DNA of 64,000 nucleotides from CAYVUB01 sp964454675. Lineage in GTDB: Bacteria > Bacteroidota > Bacteroidia > Flavobacteriales > Flavobacteriaceae. Below are positions 23,884 through 33,564 of the stretch, in pieces. Positions within the stretch are counted from its first letter, which is position 1; the number at the start of each line of letters is the position of its first letter. Made by a program: the position numbers and the translations under genes. The notes beneath the pieces are model-generated. The model had not been told where the DNA came from. It made no database searches and saw nothing but the letters and a program-made list of their open reading frames with translations. Location: positions 100,233 through 164,232 of the forward strand of contig CAYVUB010000002.1 in NCBI GenBank assembly GCA_964454675.1, read 5' to 3'.

Positions 23884-25044
23884 TTAAAGATTTATATTAT
23901 AATAATTTCCGTCTATAATAACTTTCATTTCTTTTTCTCCACAATTAGTAACTGTTGTCCAGTTTTTTGCATCCAGTATTTTTGTATAACTTTTATATAC
24001 AGTCATATCTTTTTTGTTTATATGCCGGATTTCAAAATGAACTTTTTCTAAGCTGTCTGTATCATTCCAGCGTTTATCCTTGTCTCTAATTTCGTATGTG
24101 CATACATAAGTTAAATACTTTCCGTTATCAAAAACTGCACGTTCTGTTATTTCTGATTTTTTTGATGATTCCGGAGTGAAATTATTCTCGATTTGTATTT
24201 GGTTTTTAAGCTTACGTCCATTATACTTTATTAACTGATGCTCAATTGTTAAGATGTATAAAGATTTGTCAAAAACATAAACATTATCGATGTTCAAAGA
24301 GTTTGTGTTGATATATTTTTCAAACAAATTGTTTTTAATATTAAAAACTTCTTTATTTGAAACAGATACATTTTCGGGATGATTTAGCATTAACGCTAAT
24401 TGATTGGAACGATATTTCTTAAAGCTATATAGTAATGAAGAGTTGTATAAATCTGAGCAATCAAAGGCTTCAATAAGATTTCCTTTTTTATTTAGCTCTA
24501 CAAAAAAGGATTTACGCATGCTTTTTTTAGTTCCAATGGTATCCTTGTTTATAATAATTTGGTCATGGGTGTTGAAGCCTAACCGAATCCCTTTTTTGTT
24601 TGTTGGAATTATTTTAAAATTATTTACTCCAAAGGGATACGTTGTTTCAAAGTGGTTTTGCCAAAGTAATTTTCCTTTCAGATTAAAACAGAGAATATTA
24701 TAAACACTTTTTGGATATATGAATTTTACAGAGTCATTAATATAAAGTTCTTTTACTTTATCTAAGTTTATGTATATCTTGTTTTTATGAATAAAGATTT
24801 TATTAAATCCACTTAACGATGTATTGGTTTTAAAGGTTGCAATTGTATCAACTTGCAGGTTTTCGGATATTTTTAAAAGGTAACCAAATTGTTTTTGTTT
24901 TGTAGCAAAAAGATACTCGGTGTTTTTGTACTTAATAGATTCTCTTACAAAATAATCATTACCTAATATGCTTTGATTTTGAGCAAAGCCTATAATGCAG
25001 TATAAAAAATTAAATATTATAAATGATATTTTTTTTATTGACAT
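23884..25044 (-). CDS. Secreted hypothetical protein
   Basis: A 386-aa protein with a signal peptide (about residues 1-21, ending FAQ). The mature part is rich in beta-strand patterns with repeated KGxLLWQNHF/YLLKIS-like segments, suggestive of a beta-propeller. I do not recognise a named domain. It is more AT-rich than its neighbours, which may mean later acquisition. Monocistronic between the M3 peptidase and the NUDIX gene. Confidence 0.7.
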   Translation of the reverse strand: MSIKKISFIIFNFLYCIIGFAQNQSILGNDYFVRESIKYKNTEYLFATKQKQFGYLLKISENLQVDTIATFKTNTSLSGFNKIFIHKNKIYINLDKVKELYINDSVKFIYPKSVYNILCFNLKGKLLWQNHFETTYPFGVNNFKIIPTNKKGIRLGFNTHDQIIINKDTIGTKKSMRKSFFVELNKKGNLIEAFDCSDLYNSSLLYSFKKYRSNQLALMLNHPENVSVSNKEVFNIKNNLFEKYINTNSLNIDNVYVFDKSLYILTIEHQLIKYNGRKLKNQIQIENNFTPESSKKSEITERAVFDNGKYLTYVCTYEIRDKDKRWNDTDSLEKVHFEIRHINKKDMTVYKSYTKILDAKNWTTVTNCGEKEMKVIIDGNYYNINL

Positions 25045-25254
25045 TTATATTTATAAAATGATTACAGCACTAAAGTATGATAAAAAATCAACTTTAAAAT
25101 TATTAAGTGTGTATTTGTGATGATAAGTATTCAGAATGTATAATTGGCTATTTCGGTTAATAATTTGGGTGTTATAAAATTACAGACTATCTTCTTTTAT
25201 ATCAAACAAAATAATTACTATCTTCACAAATTGCAATGTATAAGCATACAATCA

Positions 25255-25896
25255 ATGACCTTTGACGCTTTTTTAAAATCAATCTCAAAAATAGAGCAGC
25301 TGCCATTGCCGGGAATGGAATCTCAGTTTAGGATGTCGCCGCCGTTCCGGTTGGAATTAATGGAGCAGCAAAAAGAACTGATGAAACATTCAAAAAAAGC
25401 AGGTGTTATGGCATTGTTTTATCCAAATGAAAAAGGTGTTACACATTTGGTGTTGATTTTAAGAAAAACTTATAAAGGCGTGCATTCTGCACAAGTAGGA
25501 TTTCCCGGTGGTAAACTTGAAGAAAGTGATGATTCTATAAAATATACGGCTTTGCGTGAAACGCATGAAGAAATAGGGGTGCCGGTCAATACTGTCAAAG
25601 TAATCAAAGCGATGACAGAAGTGTATATTCCGCCAAGTAATTTTACGGTATATCCTTTTATGGGTTTTACAGAAGTAACGCCGGTATTTGTAAAGCAAGA
25701 TGAAGAGGTGGATGCTGTGATAGAAATGCCGCTGCAAGAGTTGTTTGATGACAAAAACGAGATTCTTGAGCGGGTTATGACTTCTTATACCGTTGAGGTA
25801 GAAGTGCCTGCTTTTATGTTAAGGGAATATTTGGTTTGGGGCGCTACTGCAATGATGTTGAGTGAAATAAAAGACTTATTGAAAACAGCGTTGTAA
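25255..25896 (+). CDS. NUDIX hydrolase, CoA pyrophosphatase type
   Basis: About 213 aa from the ATG at 25255 (MTFDAFLKSISKIEQ). The reading frame extends upstream to 25144, but that part is AT-rich and unlike the family. The CoA-specific block VLILRKTYKGVHSAQVGFPGGKLEESD runs into the NUDIX box ending ALRETHEEIGV (about residues 90-118). It should hydrolyse CoA and related dinucleotides such as oxidised CoA in the cytoplasm. Upstream of plsC by 85 bp, but plsC has its own promoter. Confidence 0.9.
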   Translation: MTFDAFLKSISKIEQLPLPGMESQFRMSPPFRLELMEQQKELMKHSKKAGVMALFYPNEKGVTHLVLILRKTYKGVHSAQVGFPGGKLEESDDSIKYTALRETHEEIGVPVNTVKVIKAMTEVYIPPSNFTVYPFMGFTEVTPVFVKQDEEVDAVIEMPLQELFDDKNEILERVMTSYTVEVEVPAFMLREYLVWGATAMMLSEIKDLLKTAL

Positions 25897-25918
25897 GTGA
25901 CAGTTTTTGCTAACTTTG
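25891..25918 (+). promoter_or_regulatory. Promoter of plsC
   Basis: TTG at 25891-25893, 17-bp spacer, TAACTTTG at 25911-25918. It overlaps the end of the NUDIX gene. The predicted leader is about 60 nt and contains AAATCGTAA-type repeats just before the start. Confidence 0.55.
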
Positions 25919-25981
25919 TCCGGTTGCCGTTTGGTTATCTTGAATTGTTAAAAATCGTAATTTTAAATCGTAAATCAAAAA

Positions 25982-26791
25982 ATGGGATTATTTAAAAGAA
26001 ATCCTTTTGGACATATATTATTTTTGAAAAAATGGCTCATTAGGATTATGGGAGCCATGACGCATCAGCGTTTTAGAGGGTTTAATGAGCTTCAAATAGA
26101 AGGTTCGGAAGTTATTAGGAATCTGCCGGAAAATAATGTCCTGTTTATTTCTAATCATCAAACCTACTTTGCCGATGTAGTTGCTATGTTTCATGTGTTT
26201 AATGCAAGTTTAAAAAAAAGAGATGACAATATTAAAAACATAGGCTACCTATGGAATCCTAAGCTAAATATCTATTATGTTGCCGCCAAAGAAACCATGA
26301 AATCGGGTTTGCTGCCAAAAATTCTGGCTTATGCCGGTTCTATAAGTATTGAGCGCACGTGGCGCGCCGAAGGAAAAGATGTTAACCGGCAAGTGAAAAT
26401 GAGTGATATTACCGCAATTTCAACAGCGTTAAAAGACGGCTGGGTTATTACGTTTCCGCAGGGTACCACGACACCTTTTAAGCCTATCAGAAAAGGTACG
26501 GCGCATATCATTAAATATTATAAACCTGTGGTTGTGCCAATTGTGATAGACGGTTTCAGACGTTCGTTTGATAAGAAAGGCATCCGCATTAAAAAGAAAA
26601 ACATTCTTCAATCTATGGAAATTAAAGAGCCGTTATATATAGATTATGAGAACGAAACCATTGACCAGATTGTTGAAAAAATAGAATATGCCATTGAGCA
26701 ACATCCGTCATTTTTAAAAGTGATTCCTAAAGAAGATCTGCTTGCCAAAGAAGAATTAAACAAACAGCGCAAATGGAAACCGGAAGCTTAA
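25982..26791 (+). CDS. plsC: 1-acyl-sn-glycerol-3-phosphate acyltransferase
   Basis: A 269-aa PlsC-type acyltransferase making phosphatidic acid at the inner membrane face. The catalytic motif NHQTYFAD (HX4D) is at about residues 58-65. The second motif is FPQGTTTPFKPIRKGTAH, where the usual EGTR glutamate is Gln, a substitution I believe occurs in related flavobacterial proteins. Its stop overlaps the end of the convergent membrane-protein gene by 4 bp. Confidence 0.88.
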   Translation: MGLFKRNPFGHILFLKKWLIRIMGAMTHQRFRGFNELQIEGSEVIRNLPENNVLFISNHQTYFADVVAMFHVFNASLKKRDDNIKNIGYLWNPKLNIYYVAAKETMKSGLLPKILAYAGSISIERTWRAEGKDVNRQVKMSDITAISTALKDGWVITFPQGTTTPFKPIRKGTAHIIKYYKPVVVPIVIDGFRRSFDKKGIRIKKKNILQSMEIKEPLYIDYENETIDQIVEKIEYAIEQHPSFLKVIPKEDLLAKEELNKQRKWKPEA

Positions 26792-27429
26792 AATTCCAGT
26801 TTTCTCAATTCTTTATAATTGCGGTTTAATTTTTTAAGTAATACACCGTAAATGAGCCAATAGAAGAACAACAGTATGGCAATGACAATGGCAAGGAAAA
26901 CCATTATGGTTAAAATGATTTTTGAGTAGTATAAAAATACGCCACCATTGGTTGCTGCATTTTGAGCACCTGTAATAAACAGTTCATTTTGGTTGAGTTC
27001 TATGGCTAATATCACAAATGTGGAAATTACCAGGTAGATGATATTGAAAGCTACATAATGCCTTACGGTGCGTCTGGTTTTCAGGATGTTTTCCATAAGG
27101 TTTTTTGCATTGTCTGTAACCGAGATGGTACGGTAATTCTTAAAGAACATATAGAAGAAATAACCAAGTATAATATATCCGGCAATGCTAAGCGGTATAA
27201 TGATGGCATTGGCATCTAAATCATCAATGCTTCTTACGCTTTTGGCATCTTTTAATGCAAATGCAATAAATGCCCAGAATACAAATTCCAGCAAACTGAT
27301 GATAAATATCCATTTTACGATTGAAGATGACCGTTTAAGAATCATCTTGTAGATTTCGTTATACGAAAGCTTAGGATATTCGGTATCGGCTTTATTCCAG
27401 TCTTTTTTTAATAAATCTAATTCATCCAT
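26788..27429 (-). CDS. Four-helix membrane protein, possible anti-sigma partner
   Basis: A 213-aa protein. The soluble N-terminal 35 residues (MDELDLLKKDWNKADTEYPK) are followed by four membrane segments. It starts 4 bp after the ECF sigma gene and is co-transcribed with it, the usual place for an anti-sigma factor. The N-terminal segment would be the sigma-binding part. No zinc anti-sigma motif (HxxxCxxC) is present, so this role is inferred from context only. Confidence 0.75.
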   Translation of the reverse strand: MDELDLLKKDWNKADTEYPKLSYNEIYKMILKRSSSIVKWIFIISLLEFVFWAFIAFALKDAKSVRSIDDLDANAIIIPLSIAGYIILGYFFYMFFKNYRTISVTDNAKNLMENILKTRRTVRHYVAFNIIYLVISTFVILAIELNQNELFITGAQNAATNGGVFLYYSKIILTIMVFLAIVIAILLFFYWLIYGVLLKKLNRNYKELRKLEF

Positions 27430-27433
27430 AATC

Positions 27434-27928
27434 TTACGGATTTAATATGGCTTTTAATTTTGTTTTCACCCTATTCATTTTCACTCGGGCATTGACTTCA
27501 CTAATACCAAGGGTTTTACTTATTTCACCGTAATCTTTATCCTCTAAGTATAAAAACACCAGTGCTTTTTCAATATCATTAAGTTGGTGTACCGCCTCAT
27601 ACAACAGTTTGAGCTGTTGCTCTTCGGTATCATCATAGTCTTCTGCTTTTAATTTGAACTGAAAACTCTCTATCTCTTGTGTGTTTATGATGCGCTTGGA
27701 TTTTCGGTACAGGGTAATGGCGGTATTTAATCCTACCCTGTACATCCAGGTGCTGAATTTTGCATCGCCCCGAAACTTAGGATATGCTTTCCATAATTGT
27801 ATGGTGATTTCCTGAAACAAATCATTGTGCGCTTCCTGATTGTTGGTGTATAACCTGCAAACTTTATGCACAATGTTTTGATGCTCTTCAAGCAGTGCCA
27901 CAAAACTATGTTCGAGTTCTTTGTTCAA
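27434..27928 (-). CDS. ECF-type RNA polymerase sigma factor
   Basis: A 164-aa sigma-70 family factor with regions 2 and 4 only. Region 2 has the block LFQEITIQLWKAYPKFRG followed by FSTWMYRVGLNTAI. Region 4 has IEKALVFLYLEDKDYGEISKTLGISEVNARVKMNR, containing the helix-turn-helix. It forms an operon with the membrane protein after it. Target genes are unknown; no matching promoter motif of its own is visible upstream. Confidence 0.94.
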   Translation of the reverse strand: MNKELEHSFVALLEEHQNIVHKVCRLYTNNQEAHNDLFQEITIQLWKAYPKFRGDAKFSTWMYRVGLNTAITLYRKSKRIINTQEIESFQFKLKAEDYDDTEEQQLKLLYEAVHQLNDIEKALVFLYLEDKDYGEISKTLGISEVNARVKMNRVKTKLKAILNP

Positions 27929-28098
27929 TGTTGATGGTTAGTTAAAACAATTAGTAGTTATTTTTTTGATTATGTTACATAAAATCCCAAGTATTTTTTT
28001 AACTTAATATAGATAAAATACCGGTTAAATTAAAAATTTATATAACTTAGTTTATATTTCTGGTTTTTAATAGTTTAAATTTTTACAATAGATTTTGT

Positions 28099-28767
28099 CT
28101 ATCGTGATTTTAGCACCCCGAAAACAATTAAATACTGAGCCAAAGCATACGTGAGCATGATGCTTACATTTGAAAAAGGGATTGCTGTGTGAAATTTATT
28201 AATGGCTAAAAGGCTATCGGAAATCATAAAAAAAACAGCACCAAGAAATACAAAATCATAACTCAATTTACCTGTTTGGGAAGTTCTTAAAAACGCACTT
28301 GTAGTCATGCTCAAAATGACCAGCATGTATATAATTACAGGAATAAGCATGTCTGCCAAACCGTCTTTTAAGATGTAAAACAACCCAAAAGCATAAACCA
28401 TTAAAATCAGAATAAACAGATATGGTTTTTTATGTGTATCTCTTTGTTTTAAAAATACACCAATGTAAAACAGATGGGCAATTAAAAATGCTACCAACCC
28501 AAACATAAAATAGCCGGGAGACCATTTAACAAACATCAATAAAATATCACCAAGCAATGAAAATAATAGTGCAAGCAAGGTTAAATTCCTGATGTTTTTA
28601 GAAAGTGCCGTGATTTGTTTTATGAAGAATATGATTAATGCCGTAAGAATCGCGGGTTTTGTAATGTAATGGCAGCCTGATAAACTCTCGATGCTTCCGC
28701 AGATAAGCTCAAGCACGACAATTACAAAAAACAGAAGGCTGAATCCCTTTTCGGATGGTGAAAGCAT
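28099..28767 (-). CDS. Lysoplasmalogenase (YhhN family) membrane protein
   Basis: A 222-aa protein with about eight membrane segments and the family features LLFSLLGDILLMF, FGLVAFLIAHLFYIGVF, and FLGAVFFMISDSLLAINKF, whose Asp residues are the conserved catalytic candidates. The family hydrolyses the vinyl-ether bond of lysoplasmalogens; whether that is the substrate here is uncertain because plasmalogens are rare in aerobes. Monocistronic. Confidence 0.88.
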   Translation of the reverse strand: MLSPSEKGFSLLFFVIVVLELICGSIESLSGCHYITKPAILTALIIFFIKQITALSKNIRNLTLLALLFSLLGDILLMFVKWSPGYFMFGLVAFLIAHLFYIGVFLKQRDTHKKPYLFILILMVYAFGLFYILKDGLADMLIPVIIYMLVILSMTTSAFLRTSQTGKLSYDFVFLGAVFFMISDSLLAINKFHTAIPFSNVSIMLTYALAQYLIVFGVLKSR

Positions 28768-28911
28768 ACTATGGTTAGTTTTTTATCGGAATAAAATTAC
28801 ACAATCAGAATCACATTTCATCCTTCAATTTTAACAACCCGGTAATTTATAATTCTTATTGCCTTTAAACTCATGCAATTTTGCTTCATCAAAACCAATC
28901 AATTAAACACA

Positions 28912-31065
28912 ATGAAACAATTATTGACATTCGCGCTTGTATTAATAACATCACTAACCATAGCGCAAACAACTGTTACGGGTAAAGTTACAGATAATAA
29001 AGGCTTGCCTGTTACGGGTGCCAATGTGTATCTGCAAGGCACTTATGACGGCAGCTCAACAGATGAAAATGGCATGTTTTCATTCACAACTACAGAAACA
29101 GGAACGCAAATTTTGATAGTTTCGTTGTTATCATTCCAGACTTATACTTTGGCAGATGATGTCTTCCGTATGAATGCTTTGCAAATTAAACTTCGTGAAG
29201 ATGCCAATGTTTTGGATGCAGTGGTATTGTCTGCCGGGACTTTTTCGGCAGGCGATAATAGCAAAGTATCTGTTTTAACAGCATTGGATGTTGTAACCAC
29301 CGCGAGCGCTTTGGGTGATTTTGTTGGAGCTTTGCAAACACTGCCGGGCACAACAACCGTTGCCGAAGACGGCAGATTGTTTGTACGTGGTGGTGAAGCC
29401 GATGAAACACAGATTTTTATTGACGGTATCAGAGTGTTTACGCCTTATAGCCCGACAACCAATAACATCCCGACACGCGGACGCTATTCACCATTTTTGT
29501 TTGATGGCATCACATTTTCAACCGGAGGATATTCGGCAGAATTTGGTCAGGCATTATCAAGCGTGTTATTGCTGAATACCATTGACGAACCCGATCAAAA
29601 TAAAACCGATATAGGGATTATGAGTGTTGGTGGTAGTTTGGGAAATACTCAAAAATGGGAAAATAGTTCCTTGAGCGTTAATGCGTCATATATTAACCTG
29701 GCACCGTATATAGCATTGTTTCCCGATAGAAATGATTGGGAAAAACCATTTGAAGGCGCTTCGGGTGAAATGGTTTTTCGTCAAAAATTTGACTCGGGAT
29801 TATTGAAATTGTATTCGGCATTTGATACTGCGAATTTTGAATTAACCCAGGAAGATATCAACGTGCCCGAAGGTGTTCATTTTAAATTGAATAATGACAA
29901 TCTTTATTTTAATGGTTCGTACAAAGGAGCGCTTTCTGCCGGATGGTCATTTCTTGGTGGTATAAGTTTTACGCATGCCAATAACAAGGTGGTTGTTATG
30001 GATAGCGATATTTCAAACAAAGAAAATTCGCTTCACGGTAAAATGACATTCAACTATAAGTTTAATAATCTGTTGAAATTCAATTTTGGTGCAGACTATT
30101 TTTCGACCCATTTTACTGAAAATTATGCCGGTACCGAGATTTTGAATGCAACTTATGGTTATGACAATATTATAAGTGCGGTATTTACCGAAGCCGATAT
30201 TATTTTTTCAAAAAACCTTGCGCTCAAAGCCGGTATAAGAGGTGAGTATAGTGATATTTTTGAACAGTTTACACTTTCGCCAAGACTTTCGGTGGCATAC
30301 AAAACATCGGCAAAAAGTCAGGTGTCGTTGGCTTATGGAAATTTTTATCAGCAGCCTAACAGTGATATTTTGAAATTTACTCAGGATTTGGAATCTCAAA
30401 ACACCTCGCATTATATTTTCAATTACCAATACAATACCGAAGGTAAAATTTTCAGAGCCGAAGCGTATTATAAAACCTATGATAATTTGGTAAAATACAC
30501 TACAGATTTTGCAACGTTTGACAGTGATTATGATAACTCCGGCAGTGGTTATTCAAAAGGTATAGATATGTTTTGGAGAGATAGCAGGAGTATCAAAAAC
30601 GTGGATTATTGGATTAGCTATTCGTATCTGGATACACAACGTGATTACAAAAATTACCCTGCAATGGCACAGCCAAATTTTGTAAACAAGCACAATGTGT
30701 CTGTTGTTGGAAAATACTGGATTAATGATTTGCGTAGTCAGGTTGGGCTAAGTTATGCTTTCGCTTCCGGCAGAAACTTTACCAATCCTAATAAAGATGG
30801 TTTTTTGAATGACAAAACCAAATCTTACAATAACCTGAGTTTGAATTGGGCATATTTGATGAGTCCGCAAAAAATACTGTATCTGTCTGTGAATAACGCC
30901 TTAGGTTTTAAAAACATCAACGGGTATCAATATGCGAATACACCTGATATCAATGGTGATTTTGGCAGGCGTGCTTTAAAACCGGCTGCAGACCAGTTCT
31001 TTTTTGTTGGTTTCTTCTGGACTATTAGCGAAAAAGGCACCGATAATCAATTGGATAATTTGTAA
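28912..31065 (+). CDS. TonB-dependent outer-membrane receptor with carboxypeptidase-like domain
   Basis: About 717 aa from the ATG at 28912 (MKQLLTFALVLITSLTIAQ, signal peptide). The upstream ATG at 28873 adds a non-signal extension. Residues 20-95 form a CarboxypepD_reg-like beta-sandwich (VTGKVTDNKGLPVTGANVYL). A plug domain follows (LFVRGGEADETQIFIDGIRV), then a beta-barrel ending in the aromatic-rich FFFVGFFWTISEKG. There is no SusD partner, so it is not a typical polysaccharide locus. The substrate is unknown. The next gene starts 115 bp downstream. Confidence 0.92.
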   Translation: MKQLLTFALVLITSLTIAQTTVTGKVTDNKGLPVTGANVYLQGTYDGSSTDENGMFSFTTTETGTQILIVSLLSFQTYTLADDVFRMNALQIKLREDANVLDAVVLSAGTFSAGDNSKVSVLTALDVVTTASALGDFVGALQTLPGTTTVAEDGRLFVRGGEADETQIFIDGIRVFTPYSPTTNNIPTRGRYSPFLFDGITFSTGGYSAEFGQALSSVLLLNTIDEPDQNKTDIGIMSVGGSLGNTQKWENSSLSVNASYINLAPYIALFPDRNDWEKPFEGASGEMVFRQKFDSGLLKLYSAFDTANFELTQEDINVPEGVHFKLNNDNLYFNGSYKGALSAGWSFLGGISFTHANNKVVVMDSDISNKENSLHGKMTFNYKFNNLLKFNFGADYFSTHFTENYAGTEILNATYGYDNIISAVFTEADIIFSKNLALKAGIRGEYSDIFEQFTLSPRLSVAYKTSAKSQVSLAYGNFYQQPNSDILKFTQDLESQNTSHYIFNYQYNTEGKIFRAEAYYKTYDNLVKYTTDFATFDSDYDNSGSGYSKGIDMFWRDSRSIKNVDYWISYSYLDTQRDYKNYPAMAQPNFVNKHNVSVVGKYWINDLRSQVGLSYAFASGRNFTNPNKDGFLNDKTKSYNNLSLNWAYLMSPQKILYLSVNNALGFKNINGYQYANTPDINGDFGRRALKPAADQFFFVGFFWTISEKGTDNQLDNL

Positions 31066-31180
31066 CGGTCTATTTGTGACAATTCATCCGTTAAAAATTA
31101 CAATTGGGTAATTCGGTTTTTTCAATCTTTATAAAAGCACAGACATTTGCTTCAATATTAAATTTATAAACACTATTACA

Positions 31181-31804
31181 ATGAAACATCTTATCATCAT
31201 CACGGCAATTTTGGTGTCGTCAATTGCAACGGCGCAAACCAATTATGAAAAAGGAATGCAAAAAGCCTTTGAGCTTTGGCAAGCCAACAACTGGGCAGAA
31301 GCCGAGCAATTATTTGAACGCATAGCTGCTGCCGAACCCGAACAATGGTTGCCCAACTATTACATTGCCCAAATGAACAGCTTAAAATCATGGGAAGAAA
31401 AAGACATGGAGAAATTAAAAGCGCAACTTGGTAAAGCTCAGGAATATCTTAATGCTGCAACGGCAATAAGTAAAGATAACCCCGATTTGCTGGTAATGCA
31501 GGCTCAAATTTATACCAATTGGATTGTAATTGACGGAATGACTTATGGTATGAAATATTCTGCAAAAGTGAATGAACTGTACAACAAAGCATATACGCTG
31601 GCACCAGATAATCCTATGGTTGTCATGTGTAAAGCCGATTGGAATATGGGCAGTGCACGTTATTTCGGACAGGACACAACGCCGTTTTGTAAAGATTTGG
31701 AACGAGCCATCGAACTTTTTGCTAACTTTAAACCGGAAACCGCTTTTCATCCCAATTGGGGAATTGAACGAACAAAGCAAGTGCTTGAATCCTGTAAATC
31801 TTAA
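31181..31804 (+). CDS. Secreted TPR-like protein
   Basis: A 207-aa exported protein with a signal peptide of about 19 residues (ending ATAQ). The mature part is built of helix pairs: FELWQANNWAEAEQLFERIAAAEPEQWLPNYYIAQ reads as a tetratricopeptide unit, and YNKAYTLAPDNPMVVMCKADWNMG as a second. It ends 22 bp before the sensor kinase gene and may be transcribed with it, which hints at a periplasmic role connected to signalling or to the TonB receptor upstream. Confidence 0.82.
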   Translation: MKHLIIITAILVSSIATAQTNYEKGMQKAFELWQANNWAEAEQLFERIAAAEPEQWLPNYYIAQMNSLKSWEEKDMEKLKAQLGKAQEYLNAATAISKDNPDLLVMQAQIYTNWIVIDGMTYGMKYSAKVNELYNKAYTLAPDNPMVVMCKADWNMGSARYFGQDTTPFCKDLERAIELFANFKPETAFHPNWGIERTKQVLESCKS

Positions 31805-31826
31805 TACTGTTTTTTAACAAAAATAT

Positions 31827-33161
31827 ATGTCCAAATCAGCAAAAAATTGTCTTGTAACGTTTATCATAGGTTGTGTGGTATATCTTATCGGGAATTTTAA
31901 ATCCGGTGGATTTAATTACAGTAATGTCAACGACTTTTTAATTGATTTTGTGTTTTATCAATTATATGCTTTTGTACTGGCGTTTTCCAACATGGCGTTT
32001 TTTGACTATCTGCAAAAACGCAATTGGAATAAAGAAGACAGGCTTGCTAAAATTGTCATAGGACTTTTAATATCGGCAGTTATTACAATTTTGGGGTTGA
32101 TGCTGCTGCGTTTGATAACAGAGGTTTTTTACCAAGGCAGAACATTTGAAGCGTTTATTTCAAATGAGCATATCGGGAATTATAAGTTCGGGTTTTGGAT
32201 AACATTCAACATTGTAATCATCTATCACTTTATACATTATTACAACGCCTATCAGCAGAAAAAACTAAAAGAGCAAAAAGTTATCGCAGGTACGGCAAGT
32301 GCGCAGTTTGAAAGTTTAAAAAACCAGATCGACCCGCATTTTCTCTTTAACAGTTTGAATGTGTTAAGCTCTTTGATAGAAGAAAATCCTGATAATGCAC
32401 AGCGTTTTACGGTATCATTGTCAAAAATTTACCGCTATGTTCTGGAACAAAAAGATAAAGAACTGGTATCTGTTGCAGAAGAGCTGGATTTTGCCAAAAC
32501 CTATATGAACCTTTTAAAAATGCGCTTTGAAAACAGTATCACATTTCAAATTCCGGAAAATTTTGATAATCCCGACGCTAAGGTCGTGCCGTTGTCATTG
32601 CAATTATTATTAGAAAATACTATAAAACACAATAGCGTAAGTGAACAAAAACCTTTACAGATTAGCATAACTGTTGAGGATAACTATTTAGTGGTAACAA
32701 ACAATTTACAGAAAAAAGAGGTATTGCAATCCCGAAAAGGCGTTGGTCTTCAAAATATTGTCAATCGTTATGCTATTCTCACAAAACGACCTGTTTTGGT
32801 TGATGAGACCCAACATCATTTCGATGTTAAAATACCCATATTAACAAAACAAATTTCAATCATGGAAACAAAATATTCATATAACGAACAAGAAGCTTAT
32901 TATAAAGCAAAAAAACGTGTTGAAGACATCAAGGGATTTTACGGAAACTTGCTGTCATACTGTTTGGTTATTCCGGCATTAATACTCGTTAATTATTATA
33001 CTTACTGGCATTTTCAATGGTTTTGGTTCCCAATGTTGGGTTGGGGAATGGGCTTGATATTTCACGCTTTTGGTGTGTTTGGTTACGGAAAATCATGGGA
33101 AGAGCGAAAAATAAAGGAATTATTGGAAAAAGAACAACAGCAGCAAAATAAATGGAACTAA
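31827..33161 (+). CDS. LytS/YehU-type histidine kinase fused to a 2TM domain
   Basis: A 444-aa protein. Four N-terminal membrane segments (to about residue 140) precede a His_kinase domain with FESLKNQIDPHFLFNSLNVLSSL (phosphoacceptor His171) and an HATPase region (LLLENTIKHN, KGVGLQNIVNRY). At residue 346 an internal Met begins a second module, METKYSYNEQEAYYKAKK, a complete 2TM domain with two more membrane helices and a charged tail. The same 2TM module is encoded separately by the next gene. With the LytTR regulator downstream this makes a two-component system. Confidence 0.9.
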   Translation: MSKSAKNCLVTFIIGCVVYLIGNFKSGGFNYSNVNDFLIDFVFYQLYAFVLAFSNMAFFDYLQKRNWNKEDRLAKIVIGLLISAVITILGLMLLRLITEVFYQGRTFEAFISNEHIGNYKFGFWITFNIVIIYHFIHYYNAYQQKKLKEQKVIAGTASAQFESLKNQIDPHFLFNSLNVLSSLIEENPDNAQRFTVSLSKIYRYVLEQKDKELVSVAEELDFAKTYMNLLKMRFENSITFQIPENFDNPDAKVVPLSLQLLLENTIKHNSVSEQKPLQISITVEDNYLVVTNNLQKKEVLQSRKGVGLQNIVNRYAILTKRPVLVDETQHHFDVKIPILTKQISIMETKYSYNEQEAYYKAKKRVEDIKGFYGNLLSYCLVIPALILVNYYTYWHFQWFWFPMLGWGMGLIFHAFGVFGYGKSWEERKIKELLEKEQQQQNKWN

Positions 33162-33475
33162 TGGAAAATAAATATTTAGAACAGGACAGATATGAACGTG
33201 CTAAAAAGCGTGTTAAAGATATCAAAGGATTTTATACACATGCATTGGTATATGTGGTTGTAAATTTGATGATTGTGGTTTTGAATGTCCATAATTTAGA
33301 TAAAGGCGAATCGTATTTTCAATGGCAAAATTTTACTACTTTATTCTTTTGGGGCATTGGGCTTTTGGCTCATGCGGCATCGGTTTTTGTACCTTATTTG
33401 GTGCTGGGAAAACAATGGGAAGAAAAGAAAATCAAAGAGTTAATAGAAAAGGACAAGAACCGTCGTTGGGAATAA
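33161..33475 (+). CDS. Stand-alone 2TM domain protein
   Basis: About 104 aa. The ATG at 33161 overlaps the kinase stop as TAATG, which favours it over the in-frame ATG at 33152. It carries YERAKKRVKDIKGFYTHALVYVVVN, two membrane helices, and the ending EEKKIKELIEKD, closely matching the C-terminal module of the preceding kinase. It probably pairs with that module in the membrane. A CAGT-type repeat starts right after the stop codon. Confidence 0.85.
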   Translation: MENKYLEQDRYERAKKRVKDIKGFYTHALVYVVVNLMIVVLNVHNLDKGESYFQWQNFTTLFFWGIGLLAHAASVFVPYLVLGKQWEEKKIKELIEKDKNRRWE

Positions 33476-33504
33476 GTTTTCAGTCGCAGTTTTCAGTTTG
33501 ACTG
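33476..33504 (+). repeat. CAGT-family repeat after the 2TM gene stop
   Basis: Contains CAGTCGCAGTTTTCAGT beginning just after the TAA. Same family as 10671 and 14982. Confidence 0.65.
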
Positions 33505-33564
33505 CTAAAAAATTATAACTTAACGATTTATAAAAAACAAATTACAACAAAATAGCCAACATCA

